NCBI GenBank assembly: GCA_001411745.2
Contig: LIQB01000001.1
Coordinates: 1 to 64,000, forward strand
Reading direction: 5' to 3'
Source of the DNA: Psychrobacter glacincola
GTDB taxonomy: Bacteria; Pseudomonadota; Gammaproteobacteria; Pseudomonadales; Moraxellaceae
Length of the DNA stretch: 64,000 bases
Position numbers and translations under genes: made by a program. The notes under the pieces are model-generated. The model made no database searches, was not told the origin of the DNA, and was given only the letters and a program-made list of their open reading frames with translations. Below, piece by piece: positions 56,708 to 64,000 of this stretch; positions within the stretch are counted from its first letter, which is position 1, and each line of letters starts with the position of its first letter.

Positions 56708-58681
56708 TTAACTTTGATAACGCTCTATAGCATTAAGCCATGCTTGCCAGCCTGCTTCGACTGGAGAAGAATTATCACTGACTCCTGACGATTGATTTGC
56801 TTTTGCCAAGTGCAAGCTCACTTTATGCGGAGATGCTTTGTCGATGGCTTCATCAGCCGCCTTAGGCAGCACATTAACACGCATCAACTCATCACGGCGA
56901 AACAGGTGACACTCAATGTCGCGCTCCACATTACTCAGCAACGCCAATTGTTTACTGTCAGCCTTGATACCGTCAAGCGCCACAATGACATCGTTCGCTG
57001 AAATACCCGCTCTAGCAGCGACACTAGCACGTGTCACGCGATTGACTTTGAGTCCAGCAGGTGTTTCAGTACAGCGCATGCCCCAAGGCACATGCTTGTC
57101 AGCCGTCTCTTTGCTATTGCTATGCATGCTAATGCCGTTTGCCGCCAGCAGCGCTTCAATTGGCAACTCTTCAACACCATTGACATAACGATACTCAAAG
57201 TCTTCCCAATCCTCTATCGGCATGAATTGCCCAATGACTGTACCCATATCAGCACTACTGATGCCAATGCGTTTATTGTCGTTTTTCTTTGCTTGAGTAT
57301 AAAAAGCCTTGACCACATCAAACAGACGATAGCGACCATTGCTCTTTTGGAGCAGTGTCAAATCCAAGCATAACGCCACCAGTGCGCCTTTGTTGTAATA
57401 ACTGATACCAGCGTTGCCTGTATTTTCATCGTTACGGTATAGCTTAATCCACGCATCAAAGCTCGACTCTGCAACGCTTTGATACGCGCGACCCGCGGTT
57501 TGATAGTAACGATTAATTTGCTCAGCCAGTAGCTTGAGATAGCTTGGCTTATCAATCACGCCCGACGCTTGCAACATAAAGTCATCGATATACGAAGTAA
57601 AGCCCTCAAATACCCATAGCAGTGGTGTAAATGCCTCGTGGCGCAAATCGACATCCAACATAACATCTGGGCGTACCGTTTTGACCCACCACGAATGAAA
57701 ATACTCATGGCTGCATAAGCCCAAAAATCGCTGATAATCGGCGCTTGGTATTTTTGGCTCATCAAGAGTTGGTAAGTCTCGGCGCGGCGTAATGAGACTG
57801 GTCGAATTGATATGCTCAAGTCCACCATAATCCTGACCACTGGCAAAGGTCATAAACGTATAATCATTAAATGGCGCATCACCCAACCAATCTAAATAGC
57901 ACTGACAGATCTGAGTGACATCCTGCTGTAGCCTGCCCATATTGGCGCTGTGCTTACCTGAGAGATAAAAACGATGATGTAGCGTCTGATGCGTACTGTC
58001 TTGAATAATAAAGTCAAACTTATCTTGCTCTGCAATCTCAAACGGGTAATCAATAAGGTCGTGATAACTGCCTGCTTGTAGTCCATAGCTATGCTGCCCA
58101 TCAAGACGTAGATGAGTAGACTCTAACCCACATGCCAATAGCAGCCGACTCTCGTCTTTACCTGCTAAAAATGCTGCTGGCACTGCTAAACTGACTTGTA
58201 CAGCTCGATGCTCCTGCCCTTCTACAGCCAATGCCAGTGAGGTGAAATTCCCATACAAACGTTGCTGATCGACATAGGCAGTACGTACCGATAAATCATA
58301 GCAGTAGACTTCATAGTGGACACCGATGGCTTGCCCTGCCTTGGCTTTTGGTAATTGCCACGTGTTTTTATCTATTTTGTGCGCGCGATAAACCTTAGGA
58401 TGATTATCATCATCCATGATTTGACTGTCTAACACCTGATAATGCACCGCGGTAATGTTGCGCGCAAACTCACGCATCAGATAACTGCCTGGTATCCACG
58501 CTGGCATCCAAAGTTGAGGTGCATCATTTATTGCCGTAAAATTGAGCGACACATCAACCAAGTGCTCAGAAAAACGCTCGAAATTGAGTCGATAATTGAT
58601 ATCAGTTTTTGCTTTATGGTTATCATTGATTGGATTGGTATCTGATAGCTGATTGCGTGAGTGATTGGCAAATGAAGTCAT
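56708..58681 (-). CDS. M61 family peptidase (glycyl aminopeptidase type)
   Basis: A zinc metallopeptidase of family M61. The 657-residue protein has an N-terminal beta-rich domain (about 28-280). The catalytic domain has HEYFH at 325-329 (zinc histidines and catalytic Glu) and a third ligand region in EAFTPLLWVFEGFTSYIDD. A C-terminal PDZ domain covers about 545-610 (RVTRASVAARAGISANDVIVALDGIKAD). No signal peptide, so it is probably cytoplasmic. The ATG at 58681 has AAGGATAAAAAAACA upstream, and a longer in-frame start adds 26 unlikely residues. Confidence 0.9.
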   Translation of the reverse strand: MTSFANHSRNQLSDTNPINDNHKAKTDINYRLNFERFSEHLVDVSLNFTAINDAPQLWMPAWIPGSYLMREFARNITAVHYQVLDSQIMDDDNHPKVYRAHKIDKNTWQLPKAKAGQAIGVHYEVYCYDLSVRTAYVDQQRLYGNFTSLALAVEGQEHRAVQVSLAVPAAFLAGKDESRLLLACGLESTHLRLDGQHSYGLQAGSYHDLIDYPFEIAEQDKFDFIIQDSTHQTLHHRFYLSGKHSANMGRLQQDVTQICQCYLDWLGDAPFNDYTFMTFASGQDYGGLEHINSTSLITPRRDLPTLDEPKIPSADYQRFLGLCSHEYFHSWWVKTVRPDVMLDVDLRHEAFTPLLWVFEGFTSYIDDFMLQASGVIDKPSYLKLLAEQINRYYQTAGRAYQSVAESSFDAWIKLYRNDENTGNAGISYYNKGALVALCLDLTLLQKSNGRYRLFDVVKAFYTQAKKNDNKRIGISSADMGTVIGQFMPIEDWEDFEYRYVNGVEELPIEALLAANGISMHSNSKETADKHVPWGMRCTETPAGLKVNRVTRASVAARAGISANDVIVALDGIKADSKQLALLSNVERDIECHLFRRDELMRVNVLPKAADEAIDKASPHKVSLHLAKANQSSGVSDNSSPVEAGWQAWLNAIERYQS

Positions 58682-59014
58682 TGTTTTTTTATCCTTATTT
58701 ATATCATTATGGTAAAAGCCATTGTCCAAAAACGCAACTGGCAAACCCCGAATATCCATTTACGGTCTTCAAACCACAAAAAACTGTGTTTATTTTCATA
58801 AAAAACGACATTTATCAGTATAAAATAGCATTTTTTATTGTTTTTACCTTGAAAGTTATATGAGCCATCTCAATTAAAGATGCTAACTGCTAAAGTTACT
58901 TTAATAAACTGATGATAATTGACTAATGACGTAGCTATTTGGCTTGCTGATTGGATTTTTTAGGTTTATTGCAACCGTATTTAATTTTTTACATAGATAT
59001 ATTTAGGATAACTT
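58682..59014. other. 333-base AT-rich divergent region
   Basis: Between the M61 peptidase and the FKBP gene. Contains TATAAA-like boxes (for example near 58820) suited to promoters. No gene or RNA is recognised. Confidence 0.5.
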
Positions 59015-59500
59015 ATGACTATTATTGCAAAAGACACTGCCGTCAAATTCAATTACACACTAAAAGACGACGAAGGCAACATTCTTGACCAATCACCAGA
59101 AGGTCAACCACTTGCGTATTTGCATGGCCACAGCAACATCATTCCAGGCCTTGAGCAACAGCTAGAAGGTAAATCTGCTGGCGAACAAGTCAATGCTGTT
59201 GTTGAACCTGCTGATGGCTACGGCGAATATCAAGAGCAAGCGGTACAACATGTACCACGTGATAACTTCCAAGGCGTTGAAGATATCCAGCCGGGTATGC
59301 AGTTTCAGTCAGAAGCTGGCGGACAAGTAATGCTAGTTACCGTTACTGAAGTAAATGACAAAGAAGTGACCGTTGATGCAAACCATCCATTGGCTGGTAA
59401 GCGTTTGACGTTTGATGTTGAAATCCAAGAAGTGCGTGCAGCAACTGAAGACGAACTAAACCATGGTCATGTCCATGGCGCTGGTGGCGTTGAGCACTAA
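59015..59500 (+). CDS. slyD: FKBP-type peptidyl-prolyl isomerase, SlyD-like
   Basis: Cis-trans prolyl isomerase and folding helper. The 161-residue protein has the FKBP strands KFNYTLKDDEGNILDQS and LAYLHGHSNIIPGLEQQLEGKSAGE. The inserted IF domain (about 70-120, with VPRDNFQGVEDIQPGMQF) is the chaperone part of SlyD-type proteins. The C-terminal tail HGHVHGAGGVEH has four histidines, much shorter than the metal-binding tail of E. coli SlyD, so metal storage is reduced. AGGATAACTT precedes ATG. Two terminators follow. Confidence 0.9.
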   Translation: MTIIAKDTAVKFNYTLKDDEGNILDQSPEGQPLAYLHGHSNIIPGLEQQLEGKSAGEQVNAVVEPADGYGEYQEQAVQHVPRDNFQGVEDIQPGMQFQSEAGGQVMLVTVTEVNDKEVTVDANHPLAGKRLTFDVEIQEVRAATEDELNHGHVHGAGGVEH

Positions 59501-59526
59501 TCTCTTCTAGAGTATAGTAAAATGTT

Positions 59527-59556
59527 AAATGGCAGTCTTTATTAAGACTGCCATTT
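59527..59556 (+). terminator. First hairpin after slyD
   Basis: AAATGGCAGTCTT and AAGACTGCCATTT pair around four bases, 26 bases past the stop codon. No T-run is present beyond TTT. Confidence 0.7.
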
Positions 59557-59560
59557 GGTC

Positions 59561-59597
59561 AAAAAAGGTCAGTGGCTTTGTCTACTGACCTTTTTTT
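59561..59597 (+). terminator. Second terminator after slyD
   Basis: AAAAAAGGTCAGT and ACTGACCTTTTTT pair with a ten-base loop and long T-run. Tandem with the hairpin at 59527. Confidence 0.85.
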
Positions 59598-59758
59598 ATG
59601 GCTATTATTTATCACAATCACCTTTTTAAAATATGAGCCTCTTAGGTGTACATTAAGTAACCTGACAGGCTTACAAACTATTCACTGCTACTGTGTTACC
59701 TATTAGGATCTATTAGCTAGTTAGGCGTGTTTCTCAATTAATATATAGCAGACGTAAC

Positions 59759-59992
59759 AAAGCCGCATAACGACAAGCGTTATGCGGCTTTTATCACTAA
59801 CCATCCATGTTATCGTTACATGATACCTAATCCCGGAGTATCCTATAACTGACAGGCATCCAGCCTTATCATCCTTAATCAGCAAACCACCTATCCCTGA
59901 TGCGACCTTTGAGATACCAATCCCTAGTATCAATGAACCTTTTCGTTCAATCGTGCCGTACAGTTATAATCGCAGATTGCCTCATGGTTAGT
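59759..59992 (-). ncRNA. Candidate structured RNA with a terminal stem
   Basis: Direct reading shows nested inverted repeats. The outer stem is ACTAACCAT (59796-59804) with ATGGTTAGT (59984-59992). The inner stem is TATAACTG (59844-59851) with CAGTTATA (59961-59968). Hairpins lie at 59806-59822, 59822-59842 (GATAC/GTATC), 59856-59903 (GCATC/GATGC), 59913-59931 (GATAC/GTATC) and 59934-59949 (TGAAC/GTTCA). None of the stems cross. A 14-bp perfect stem with five-base loop (59759-59791) follows on the minus strand. It is not protein-like in any frame I trust. I infer a small RNA or a 3'-UTR structure of prc. No known family is recognised. Confidence 0.45.
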
Positions 59993-60010
59993 AAGAGGTA
60001 TAAACGTCAA

Positions 60011-60036
60011 TCCATGTAAGCATATGCTTACATGGA
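60011..60036. repeat. 26-bp perfect palindrome
   Basis: TCCATGTAAGCAT followed directly by its complement ATGCTTACATGGA; no mismatch and no loop. It lies 38 bases past the prc stop. Confidence 0.85.
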
Positions 60037-60046
60037 CTTTAATCAC

Positions 60047-60061
60047 AGCCTTTTTGGCTGA
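60047..60061 (-). terminator. Short hairpin at the prc stop
   Basis: CAGCC and GGCTG pair around five bases right behind the prc stop codon. Too short to be a firm terminator. Confidence 0.4.
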
Positions 60062-60074
60062 CAATACTGACCGT

Positions 60075-62288
60075 TTATAGCTTCTCTTCAGGGCTTAACA
60101 ATGCTTTAGGTTCAGCGCTTAGCATAATATAGGCCGCTTCATTGATGAAGGCTTCGTCTTCAGGTAACTCTGGGCGCTCCTTGGCTTTCATGCGGCTGCG
60201 CTCTTCAAATTTTGCATCCATTGCTGCTTGATAGGTGTTCCAATTGGCATAAGGGCGCTCACCCGTTGCAATAAGACGTTTATTTTCAGCCTCTAGTGAA
60301 CGCTTTTCAATCAATTGCATCTTAGCTCGGCGGCTATTGATATCAAGTGGAATTGGTTTTTTCTCATCTTCCATATCGCGAATGTTGTTTAGCGCTGATA
60401 GATAAACAAACTGTGGGTTTTGCTCTTGACGAATTTTAGACTGCTGGTTAAGTGTCGCCAGCGTCGTATCAGTGAACTTACCTTCAGGCTTGTAAGGCGC
60501 CGTTTTGATGGTATCCCAAGGCAACGCTTTTTTCTGCGCACGTTCACCAAAAGTGGCATCATCGTAGATATTGACCAACTCTACATCAGGTACCACACCT
60601 TTATTCTGCGTACTACCACCAGTGATGCGATAGAATTTGCGCTGCGTTAAAGTGGCTGAACCCAATGCCAAATTATCGAGTTGAATCTGCGCTGAACCTT
60701 TACCCGTTGTCGTACTGCCAACCACTAGCCCACGACCGTAATCTTGGATAGCCGCGGCAAATATCTCACTGGCTGAGGCAGACGCTAGGTTGGTAATAAC
60801 GACCACTTTGCCATCATAAAGTTGCTCACCGCCATCATCGTCACGGTAGACCTGAATGTTGCCGCGATTGTCACGGATTTGCACCATCGGTCCGCTCTTG
60901 ATAAAGAAGCCAAGCATTTTTGCTACTTCATCCAATGAACCACCTGGATTATTGCGCAAATCAACCACGAGGCCATCAATATTTTCTTTATTCAATGCTT
61001 TCAATGCTTTTTCGGTATCGATACTGACGCTGCGATAATCCTCACCGTTACGGCGTGCCTGATAATTCAGATAAAAGCTTGGTATCTCAAGGACGCCGAT
61101 GCGTTTTGGCGTTTTATCAATATTAGGGCGCTGTACTTCTACCACGCGCTGGGTAACCCCTGACTCTTCTTGTTGAATAATGTCACGAACCACCGTCACG
61201 TTACGGGCACTGGCATCAGGCGTATTTGGCTGACGCACTTTGATGGTCACTGACGTACCACGTTTGCCGCGAATCAAGCTCACAATCTCACGCGTTGACC
61301 AGCCAACTACATCTGTCATGTTCTCGCCATCTTTGGCAATACCGATAATCAAATCGTTGGGTTTAATCTGACCAGATTTGGCTGCTGGACCACCATCGAC
61401 CAAGGTCACGATGCGAGTATAATCTGGGTTTTTACGATCAGGGCGAATAGAAACGCCAATGCCTTCCAATTGTAGGCTAGATTGGATTTGTAATTCGTTG
61501 GCCTGAATCGGTGCATAATAATTACTGTGCGGATCGTAAGTCAGCATCGCCGTATTTAAGATGGTTTCCATGATTTCATCGTTTGTGAGACGCTTAAACT
61601 GCTCTTGCTGTCGCGATAAACGATTTTGTAAAATCTCGCTTGGTGTACGTTGGTCGTTGCGCACCAAATCTTGCCCACGAGTAATATCTGGATTGCTCAG
61701 AAATACTTTTTCTTTGGCTTTTTCATCTTCTTGACCCAAGGTAATACTCATCAGCTGAAACTTCAGCTGACGCGTCCAATAATCACGCTGCTCTTTTTTG
61801 GTTTTAAAATGATTAAGTTTTTCACGGTCGAGCACGATCGTATCATCACTCGTCAAATCGATATCGGTTTTTAGCATCTTGCTCGCCATCGCAAAATACT
61901 CATTTGAGCGTTTGCGATAGCGTTCAAAGACCTCTACTCCTGCAGATAAGTCGCCACGCTTGAGGCGGGCACCGAATTCATCGGCGTATTTTTTCTTAAA
62001 CTCATCCACATCAGACTGCAAAAACAACGTATGGTTTGGGTCAAGGCTATCGATATACATAGACAAGATTTCGCTGCCCGTTTTGCTATCTAGCGGCTGA
62101 TTCAAATAGTGGCTACGATCCAGCAATGCGGCTACTTGGCGAGTGGTGACTTTTTGTTCAGGGGTTTGTACAAAGCCTTCAGTATTGGTGTCGGCCATTG
62201 CCGTCCCGTAGCTCTGGGTGAGAATAATACCGGCGATGCCCACTGACGCTGCACTGAGTAACCACTGTGCTGGTTGTTTTTTCATCAT
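60075..62288 (-). CDS. prc: Carboxy-terminal processing protease (tail-specific protease)
   Basis: Periplasmic Ser-Lys endopeptidase that degrades tagged and misfolded proteins and processes lipoproteins and FtsI. The 737-residue precursor has a signal peptide (about 1-32). A PDZ domain covers about 268-350 (RIVTLVDGGPAAKSGQIKPNDLI). The S41 domain has DLRNNPGGSLDEV. Ser507 in SASASEIF and Lys530 in TTTGKGSAQ are the catalytic pair, equivalent to E. coli Ser430 and Lys455. The C-terminal DUF3340 region (about 600-730) is typical of Tsp. Start: two ATG codons; the first is taken. Confidence 0.95.
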   Translation of the reverse strand: MMKKQPAQWLLSAASVGIAGIILTQSYGTAMADTNTEGFVQTPEQKVTTRQVAALLDRSHYLNQPLDSKTGSEILSMYIDSLDPNHTLFLQSDVDEFKKKYADEFGARLKRGDLSAGVEVFERYRKRSNEYFAMASKMLKTDIDLTSDDTIVLDREKLNHFKTKKEQRDYWTRQLKFQLMSITLGQEDEKAKEKVFLSNPDITRGQDLVRNDQRTPSEILQNRLSRQQEQFKRLTNDEIMETILNTAMLTYDPHSNYYAPIQANELQIQSSLQLEGIGVSIRPDRKNPDYTRIVTLVDGGPAAKSGQIKPNDLIIGIAKDGENMTDVVGWSTREIVSLIRGKRGTSVTIKVRQPNTPDASARNVTVVRDIIQQEESGVTQRVVEVQRPNIDKTPKRIGVLEIPSFYLNYQARRNGEDYRSVSIDTEKALKALNKENIDGLVVDLRNNPGGSLDEVAKMLGFFIKSGPMVQIRDNRGNIQVYRDDDGGEQLYDGKVVVITNLASASASEIFAAAIQDYGRGLVVGSTTTGKGSAQIQLDNLALGSATLTQRKFYRITGGSTQNKGVVPDVELVNIYDDATFGERAQKKALPWDTIKTAPYKPEGKFTDTTLATLNQQSKIRQEQNPQFVYLSALNNIRDMEDEKKPIPLDINSRRAKMQLIEKRSLEAENKRLIATGERPYANWNTYQAAMDAKFEERSRMKAKERPELPEDEAFINEAAYIMLSAEPKALLSPEEKL

Positions 62289-62839
62289 ATATACCTAGTT
62301 ATTTTACGTTAATAATATTATTTGTTTTATAAAAATCAAAAATGACTGAATCAGTCGCTGCCTATAAATGCTTTATCTTTAAATCATGAAATCTTTATCT
62401 ACCATTATCAATCGAATATTTATTCAATGATACTTTCTAAAATCTAAAACGATACTTTCTAAAATGCTATTTTCTGAATAATTATGGTCACTAAATGCCA
62501 TTACTATTTGCTAATATATTGTTAAAAATCACTCAATATTATCATGCACATAGATATCCAACTGTCTCAAACTGTATAAGCAATCTTACACGCTACGCCT
62601 GCACATACCAAACTTTCTATGACATTTATTGTTCATCATTATTTGGGTCATTTATTGACGATTCAATGCCCACTCGCGAATTGATTTGAGTCTATTCATC
62701 TGCCACATTGTGCTCATTTGCTAATAACTGTCATAATAAAGCAGTTTTGATAATAGTGGCACACTGCCAATTATCATCATTAATTTATTTGAAGCTGAAC
62801 CGATCATATAACAATATATAACACCATAAGGATTACGCA
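62289..62839. other. 551-base divergent region prc/nagZ
   Basis: It holds direct repeats of GATACTTTCTAAAAT (62429-62443 and 62451-62465) and a dyad ATCGAATA-tt-TATTCAAT (about 62411-62428). A 64-codon frame at 62495-62689 has no ribosome site and an uninformative composition. No RNA gene is recognised. Confidence 0.5.
62429..62465. repeat. Direct repeat pair upstream of prc/nagZ
   Basis: GATACTTTCTAAAAT occurs twice, with start positions 22 bases apart (two helical turns). It may be a double regulatory site for one of the divergent genes. Confidence 0.55.
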
Positions 62840-63925
62840 ATGTACGGCGTTTTAATGATTGATATCGATAGTACCGCACTGACAGCAGAAGATGTCAGCT
62901 TAATCAAACAGGCACAGGTGGGCGGGGTGATTCTATTTGCTCGAAACGTTGCAGATGCGGCACAAGTACGGGCGTTGTGTGACGACATACGTTATCACAA
63001 CCCAGACATATTAATCGGCGTCGACCAAGAAGGTGGACGAGTCGCACGCCTGCGCAATGGCTTTACCCCACTACCCGCCATGGGCAGGCTTGGGGAATTA
63101 TTTAATCAAGAGCCTAGCCATGCGCTAAGCTGTGCTTACGATTGTGGCTATCTAATGGCAACAGAAGTGTTGGCAGTGGGCATTGATCTCAGTTTTGCCC
63201 CAGTACTTGACAGAGATGGCATCAGCCAAGTCATCGGGGATCGTAGTTTTCATCAAGAGCCGCAAGCGATCATTGCGCTGGCGACTCAGTTTATGCGCGG
63301 TATGAAAGCCGCTGGCATGGCAACCACGGGTAAGCACTTCCCCGGTCATGGTGCGATTGCCCCTGACTCCCATGTGGCTGAGGCCATCGATACGCGTAGC
63401 CTAGATGAGATTATGCATAGCGATATGCAGCCTTTTGCCCAAACCCTACCATGGCTTGATGCCTTAATGCCTGCCCATGTTATTTTTTCGCAAGTCGATG
63501 ACAAGGCAGCAGGTTTTTCTAAAATTTGGCTCAAGGACATCATACGGGATCAGCTAAAGTTTGATGGGGTCTTATTCTCTGATGATCTATGTATGGCAGG
63601 TGCTCAAGCCGCGGGCGATGTCAGCGCACGTGTGAAAGCCGCGATTGAAGCGGGTTGTGATATTGCGCTGGTTTGTAATGATCGCGTCGCCGCCCATGAA
63701 GCCGCAGAGACCGCACAAGAGCTGCCTTATCCCAATCAAAACCGCATTAAAACAATGTGCGGACAGATACCAACATGGCAAGGTGATCTGGAATCAACTT
63801 GCCAACAATTCAACTATTGGCAACAGGCAAAGCAAAACGTGACTCAAACCTTTTTTAATCCTCAATCTGAGGCACAAGCGATTCGCAACGCTACTGAATT
63901 AAAAGATCCGACCGCTTATAAATAA
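62840..63925 (+). CDS. nagZ: Beta-N-acetylhexosaminidase NagZ
   Basis: Cytoplasmic glycoside hydrolase family 3 enzyme that removes GlcNAc from anhydro-muropeptides in cell-wall recycling, which affects beta-lactamase induction. The 361 residues include LMIDIDSTALTAEDVSLIKQAQVGGVILFARN and VDQEGGRVARLR. The catalytic-loop motif is GKHFPGHGAIAPDSHVAEA (His and Asp) and the nucleophile Asp lies in VLFSDDLCMAGA. The C-terminus is complete before the window end. AAGGATTACGC precedes ATG. Confidence 0.95.
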   Translation: MYGVLMIDIDSTALTAEDVSLIKQAQVGGVILFARNVADAAQVRALCDDIRYHNPDILIGVDQEGGRVARLRNGFTPLPAMGRLGELFNQEPSHALSCAYDCGYLMATEVLAVGIDLSFAPVLDRDGISQVIGDRSFHQEPQAIIALATQFMRGMKAAGMATTGKHFPGHGAIAPDSHVAEAIDTRSLDEIMHSDMQPFAQTLPWLDALMPAHVIFSQVDDKAAGFSKIWLKDIIRDQLKFDGVLFSDDLCMAGAQAAGDVSARVKAAIEAGCDIALVCNDRVAAHEAAETAQELPYPNQNRIKTMCGQIPTWQGDLESTCQQFNYWQQAKQNVTQTFFNPQSEAQAIRNATELKDPTAYK

Positions 63926-64000
63926 TCGCTTATCATTAGATACTTATCATTAGCCACTTATAAAAAATAGCCTTAACAAAATGAAAAACCGCACCTTTTA

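Larger units (their letters stand above)
59501..60074. other. 574-base intergenic region between slyD and prc
   Basis: It contains two slyD terminators, the candidate RNA (59759-59992), the 26-bp palindrome (60011-60036) and a hairpin CAGCC-aaaaa-GGCTG (60047-60061) next to the prc stop. Confidence 0.7.

Noticed and set aside
59721..59933. A 70-codon minus-strand frame with protein-like composition
   Set aside because: No ribosome site, no family match, and it overlaps the terminator stem and the nested inverted repeats, which better explain the sequence.
62495..62689. A 64-codon plus-strand frame upstream of nagZ
   Set aside because: No ribosome site, odd Tyr/Cys-rich composition and no recognisable motif in a promoter region.

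Overview
The window reads as a chromosomal segment of a Psychrobacter-like gammaproteobacterium (Moraxellaceae). The evidence is ZipA together with a full-length SMC instead of MukB, a cold-type monomeric isocitrate dehydrogenase next to a dimeric one, periplasmic binding proteins made as lipoproteins, a complete leucine/isovalerate catabolic cluster, and a moderate, AT-leaning base composition. About fifty protein genes are supported. I saw no rRNA or tRNA genes, CRISPR array or intact insertion sequence.

Layout. 1-6.8 kb: an element end, zipA and smc, a DUF4298-type small gene and an unknown AT-rich gene. 6.9-10.2 kb: a TauE/SafE permease, birA-coaX and a TonB-like C-terminal domain protein. 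10.3-21.4 kb: leucine/isovalerate degradation, all on the minus strand, transcribed in the order two acyl-CoA synthetases, liuB, liuC, liuD, mvaB, ivd. BirA from 7.9 kb would biotinylate LiuD. 21.8-26.7 kb: a rubredoxin-reductase-like flavoprotein and a gltIJKL-type glutamate/aspartate ABC transporter. 27-33 kb: hslO, a lipase-like hydrolase, phoX with a textbook PhoB-box array, and an FAH-family hydrolase. 33.1-39 kb: a basic/polar amino-acid ABC transporter with three tandem binding lipoproteins. 39.3-44.5 kb: an acidic lipoprotein, proA, a cold-shock-domain/membrane/RNase protein with its barstar, gltS and a DUF2164 gene. 44.6-49.8 kb: an unknown gene, a glutamine amidotransferase, glyA, ubiC and a FemAB-like acyltransferase. 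50.5-55.4 kb: convergent icd genes of two families, then rluE flanked by mini-palindromes. 55.7-63.9 kb: a two-domain DUF305 lipoprotein, an M61 peptidase, a SlyD-type FKBP, an intergenic region that looks like a structured RNA, prc and nagZ.

Amino-acid uptake and use dominate: glutamate enters through gltIJKL and gltS, a second ABC system probably takes basic amino acids, proA makes proline, and leucine goes to acetyl-CoA and acetoacetate.

The most unusual items are: (1) a gene fusing a cold-shock RNA-binding domain, one membrane span and an RNase Sa/T1-type ribonuclease, followed after one base by a barstar gene; (2) a nested-hairpin intergenic segment ending in a terminator-type stem at 59.76-59.99 kb; (3) three intergenic repeats with a shared core but different, self-complementary outer stems at 11.6, 15.8 and 21.7 kb; (4) four PhoB half-site positions with an 11-bp period upstream of phoX; (5) a 32-bp near-perfect palindrome upstream of the basic amino-acid ABC ATPase gene.
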